The notes under the pieces are model-generated. The model was not told the DNA's origin, did no database searches, and saw only the letters and a program-made list of their open reading frames with translations. A stretch of DNA of 9,690 bases. Source: Gammaproteobacteria bacterium. Its GTDB lineage: Bacteria; Pseudomonadota; Gammaproteobacteria; Arenicellales; JAHEKD01. This document shows, piece after piece, positions 7,192-9,690 of this stretch. A program made the position numbers and the translations under genes. Location of the stretch: NCBI GenBank assembly GCA_024638545.1, contig JAHEKD010000048.1, positions 1 to 9,690 of the forward strand. The letters run 5' to 3'. The number at the start of each line of letters is the position of its first letter. Position 1 is the first letter of the stretch.

Positions 7192-7422
7192 TGGCAGGGA
7201 TTCATCGTCAAACGCTGTGTATCAAATAAAAAGTCTAACATACACCCGCACCGAGACCAAGGCTATTACTATTACCCGGGGCTCGCTTGAATATGTAAAT
7301 GACACTCATTTGTCACTGAAAATCATGAGTCGCCGCCCTATTGTAAGCATTGCTGTTTTAGAGTCGAAAGTCAACCTAATCCAGGAGACGGCTTATGCCA
7401 CTAAGCTGCGGAAAGAACCCCT
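7192..7422. other. Intergenic stretch upstream of the usp gene
   Basis: This 231-bp spacer lies between two minus-strand genes. Reading the minus strand, TTGGTC followed after 17 bp by TAGACT upstream of the usp ATG is a weak sigma-70 candidate. A 6-bp inverted repeat ACTCAT/ATGAGT brackets about 17 bp near 7303-7331. A plus-strand AGGAG before an ATG at 7395 opens only a 31-codon frame antisense to the end of the next gene. Nothing here is convincing as a gene. Confidence 0.35.
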
Positions 7423-7929
7423 TCAGGAAAATGCTTCAACACCCAGTGCCTGGGAAATTTTTGCAAGTGCAAGTTTTTCCTCCTCACTGACCTGCACGCC
7501 ACCGAACCCCAGGAAGCCCCCTTCAGATGCCGCCATCGCTACTTTCTCACCAATCTTCATCGACCACTGCTTGTACTCCCGGGCTTCTGTTTGTGTACAT
7601 TTTTCATCAAGCAGGTCACACAGTTGACTGCACTTCTCTACGGCCACATCTACGAATCCTTCACGACCCATACCTGCATAGGGATTACCGGATATCGACT
7701 CAGCAGCTGATTTTTCATTGTTTTTAATTCTGGCGTTCACGACCGCCTGTATTAATTCGTTATCGGGATGATCTTCTACCGCACTCATTATTTCCTGATT
7801 AAGGGCAAAAGATTCTTTCATGGTGCCCAGTCCGCTTTTTCCGGCTACCATGACGCCCATACCAATCATGATTGGCGCGTCAAGCAATAGTTGCCACTGT
7901 TCCTGCGTGAAATCAGCTTTTCCAGTCAT
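7423..7929 (-). CDS. Conserved-looking protein of unknown function, 168 residues
   Basis: I cannot give this gene a function. It is a soluble, acidic, mostly helical protein without a signal peptide or clear membrane segment. It opens with FTQEQWQLLLDAPIMIGMGV, and its C-terminal half contains REYKQWSMKIGEKVA, then a glycine-rich SEGGFLGFGGVQVSEEEK and a final short helix. From memory this pattern (a tryptophan-containing start, then an EGGFLGFGG turn near the end) recurs in uncharacterised proteins of about 160 residues in varied bacteria and archaea, but I cannot name a domain. Three cysteines cluster at about 111-122 (KCSQLCDLLDEKC). A good ribosome-binding site, GGGAG, sits about 8 nt upstream of the ATG at 7929. 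The gene starts 57 bp after the glycosyltransferase stop, same strand, so it may be the distal gene of that transcript. Confidence 0.8.
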   Translation of the reverse strand: MTGKADFTQEQWQLLLDAPIMIGMGVMVAGKSGLGTMKESFALNQEIMSAVEDHPDNELIQAVVNARIKNNEKSAAESISGNPYAGMGREGFVDVAVEKCSQLCDLLDEKCTQTEAREYKQWSMKIGEKVAMAASEGGFLGFGGVQVSEEEKLALAKISQALGVEAFS

Positions 7930-7985
7930 TAATATACTCCCTGAAGTTTATCCGGTTTATTTTACCTGTATGAATATTAATTGAT

Positions 7986-8921
7986 TTATGAATCCCTGCC
8001 GACCGTACTCTCAACGATGTATGTAGGACGGCGTTTTACCTCATTATATATGCGACCGACGTACTCGCCTAAAACACCTACACAAATCAGCTGCACACCA
8101 CCAAGAAAAAATATCGAGACAGCGAGTGTCGCAAATCCTGGCAGCTGCTGTGCAGAAAACAGTCGCCACAATAATAATGACAGGCCACCGACAAATGACA
8201 GCAGCGCCACAACAGCACCTGCAAATGATGCCAGACGCAGTGGATATTCACTGAATGCAAAAACGCCATCTCCGGCCAGTTTTAATAAACCGACAAAATT
8301 ATATTTTGGCTCCCCGGCAGCGCGTGATTCACGGTCATAATAGACAGCTGACTGCTTGAATCCGGCATAACTTCTTATTCCCCGAATAAAACGGTTGTAT
8401 TCGGGCATGTCATTGATGGTATCAACGACGCGCCTGTTCATAGCTGAAAAATCGCCGCTATCGAGCGGAATATCCAGTTTCGAGACGTACTTTAAAATCC
8501 GGTAAAATAATTTATAGCAAGCCACTTTCAGCGCCCCTTCCTTGCGTGTTCGCCTGACTGCATATACCACGTCATCGCCTGCTTTAATGCGCTCGACCAT
8601 TTTTCCAATGAGTTCCGGCGGGTCCTGCAAGTCTGCATCCATGACCACCACAATCTCACCGGTCGCATGTTCCAGACCTGCGGTTAGCGCGCTTTGATGG
8701 CCGAAATTTCGACTTAAATGAATACCGCAAATCGCCTTGTGATTTTCTGCGGCAGCGTTAATCAGGGCTCTGGAATTATCAGTACTGCCATCGTTTACGA
8801 ATATTATTTCCAGAGCCGGTTTGAATGCCGCCAGGGCAGTGTCTAATCGCTCAAGAAGATGTGGAAACACATCTTCCTCATTCAAAATGGGGATAACAAT
8901 ACTTAAAGTGCTAGTTTGCAT
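7986..8921 (-). CDS. Family 2 glycosyltransferase, GtrB/DPM1-like, membrane-anchored
   Basis: A 311-residue inverting glycosyltransferase with the GT-A fold. Residues 6-15 (LSIVIPILNE) and 41-46 (FVNDGS) form the nucleotide-sugar site, and the metal-binding DAD is at 95-97, followed by LQDPPE. RFIRGIR (177-183) and the SRAAGEPKYN segment are typical of the polyprenyl-phosphate sugar transferases (GtrB, DPM1 and ArnC-like). Two membrane helices follow, about 231-252 and 264-286, with a basic cytoplasmic tail. Such enzymes load glucose or a similar sugar onto undecaprenyl phosphate at the inner face of the inner membrane, for later transfer to a lipopolysaccharide or protein. The sugar cannot be predicted. 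The start is the ATG at 8921. A possible promoter on the minus strand (TTGTGA at 8976-8981, 17 bp, TTAAAA at 8953-8958) is weak. A methyltransferase gene lies upstream. Confidence 0.92.
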   Translation of the reverse strand: MQTSTLSIVIPILNEEDVFPHLLERLDTALAAFKPALEIIFVNDGSTDNSRALINAAAENHKAICGIHLSRNFGHQSALTAGLEHATGEIVVVMDADLQDPPELIGKMVERIKAGDDVVYAVRRTRKEGALKVACYKLFYRILKYVSKLDIPLDSGDFSAMNRRVVDTINDMPEYNRFIRGIRSYAGFKQSAVYYDRESRAAGEPKYNFVGLLKLAGDGVFAFSEYPLRLASFAGAVVALLSFVGGLSLLLWRLFSAQQLPGFATLAVSIFFLGGVQLICVGVLGEYVGRIYNEVKRRPTYIVESTVGRDS

Positions 8922-9135
8922 TTTGCATCAGCAGCTGGGTATCGGGTTAATCTTTTAAACAGATTGGGTGATTGTTCACAAAAACATACTTTGCTTAGCT
9001 TGTAGGATGATAATAACTTATTCACACTGCTACCAGGATGCATTGTTCCTTAAATCGCCATCTGATATCTGGTTCTGGCCCTGAATTTTAGTGTGCTCTA
9101 TCAAAATTTGTGCTCCAAATGGTGCAATTTGCAGG
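8922..9135. other. Spacer between the methyltransferase and glycosyltransferase genes
   Basis: This 214-bp, A+T-rich spacer lies between two minus-strand genes. It contains the weak glycosyltransferase promoter candidate described above and short inverted repeats near 9111-9126 with one mismatch and a tight loop. No open frame in it looks like a gene. Its length suggests that the two genes are transcribed separately or that a small gene has been lost. Confidence 0.35.
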
Positions 9136-9690
9136 CTAAAGGTCATTTTTTTGAACGATTATTATCAATGATAAACCGAAAGGCATGGTAATCAGGCCCG
9201 CCCAGTGACTTTCCAATGAGAATATAAATTTCAGACATTGATTTGTCAGCCTGCCAGGCAGATCAAGATCTGCCTGCGGATGCCTGGAATCGTTCATCCA
9301 TCTGCTCGACAACCGCCTGACTACTGCTACCGGAAAGAGCAGTGTATTAAAGTAGCCCAGCTTCAAAATCTTTACCCCCGAATTCTCAAAAAGCTGCCTG
9401 AGTTTGCCTGCCGTGTATCGCCTGTAATGATGATTAACTTCATCATGTGCTGACCACAGCCACTGGTACGCCGGCACCGTCACCAATAGCAGTCCGTTGG
9501 GCTTAAGCAGGCTGATCAATGTTTTGACTGCCTCCTCATCTTGTCGTACATGCTCAATAACATCCAGGGCCAGTACACAATCATACTGGCCCGACAGCCG
9601 TATATTATCGGGTAAACAGCCACTTTCAAGCGCGGTGACTCGATCATTTCCATCAGCCTTTTTAGCCGCCAGGCTGATCGCCTTTTGATC
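9136..9690 (-). CDS. Class I SAM-dependent methyltransferase (5' end beyond window)
   Basis: The C-terminal 184 codons of a Methyltransf_11/23-type enzyme; the frame is open to the right edge, so the start and the GxGxG SAM-binding loop are outside. Visible parts are the motif II-like segment QYDCVLALDVIEHVRQDEEA (D and E next to the SAM site), then LLKPNGLLLVTVPAY as the post-motif strand, and WSAHDEVNHHYRRYT, a segment often seen in methyltransferases near glycan or lipid-sugar genes. The last 35 residues include a hydrophobic stretch (GLITMPFGLSLIIIVQ), the usual final strands of the fold. The acceptor cannot be predicted. With the GtrB-like gene downstream it probably modifies a glycan, polyprenyl sugar or related lipid; that is inferred from position. 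A TTG at 9519 is only an internal codon. Confidence 0.88.
   Translation of the reverse strand, partial: DQKAISLAAKKADGNDRVTALESGCLPDNIRLSGQYDCVLALDVIEHVRQDEEAVKTLISLLKPNGLLLVTVPAYQWLWSAHDEVNHHYRRYTAGKLRQLFENSGVKILKLGYFNTLLFPVAVVRRLSSRWMNDSRHPQADLDLPGRLTNQCLKFIFSLESHWAGLITMPFGLSLIIIVQKNDL

Noticed and set aside
7395..7490. 31-codon plus-strand frame after a good AGGAG motif
   Set aside because: It is antisense to the end of the 168-residue gene, has no recognisable features, and its motif could be chance.
9101..9126. Hairpin as a terminator for the methyltransferase gene
   Set aside because: The stem is only about five to seven pairs with a mismatch and a tight loop, and the T-run behind it is short.

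Overview
The window looks like a gammaproteobacterial chromosome segment of moderate G+C content. This rests on the msrP-msrQ pair, the Atm1-type ABC exporter and the general gene style; no rRNA or tRNA is present to fix the taxonomy. All genes appear intact except two cut by the window edges: the first 14 codons of a flavodoxin-fold NAD(P)H oxidoreductase on the left, and the last 184 codons of a methyltransferase on the right. I see no CRISPR array, phage gene, tRNA or full-length transposase.

Left part (1-2378): two minus-strand genes (the oxidoreductase start and a membrane-anchored DUF1499 protein) diverge from a plus-strand operon encoding MsrP and MsrQ. These form the periplasmic methionine-sulfoxide reductase: a Tat-exported molybdopterin enzyme fed with electrons by a haem-containing membrane protein. 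The divergent spacer holds a consensus -10 box and a 10-bp palindrome.

Middle part (2500-5983): an Atm1/HMT1-type half-transporter is followed by a PLP enzyme closely resembling the L-cysteine desulfhydrase Cds1. The PLP gene is bracketed by two copies, same orientation, of a 176-bp miniature inverted-repeat element. The copies differ at 8 positions, have perfect 15-bp terminal inverted repeats, and each sits in its own 4-bp target duplication (CTAA and CTAG). The second copy lies exactly at the stop codon of the PLP gene. The region joins several thiol and sulfur redox functions: methionine repair, probable glutathione-sulfur export and cysteine desulfuration. That link is inferred from gene content.

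Right part (6160-9690, all minus strand): a tandem-domain universal stress protein, visibly more G+C-rich than its neighbours; a conserved-looking 168-residue protein of unknown function; a membrane-anchored family 2 glycosyltransferase of the GtrB/DPM1 type; and a class I SAM-dependent methyltransferase. The last two suggest the edge of a glycan or polyprenyl-sugar locus.

The most notable item is the pair of miniature transposable elements around the cysteine desulfhydrase gene. I did not find convincing evidence for a wholly new multi-gene system.
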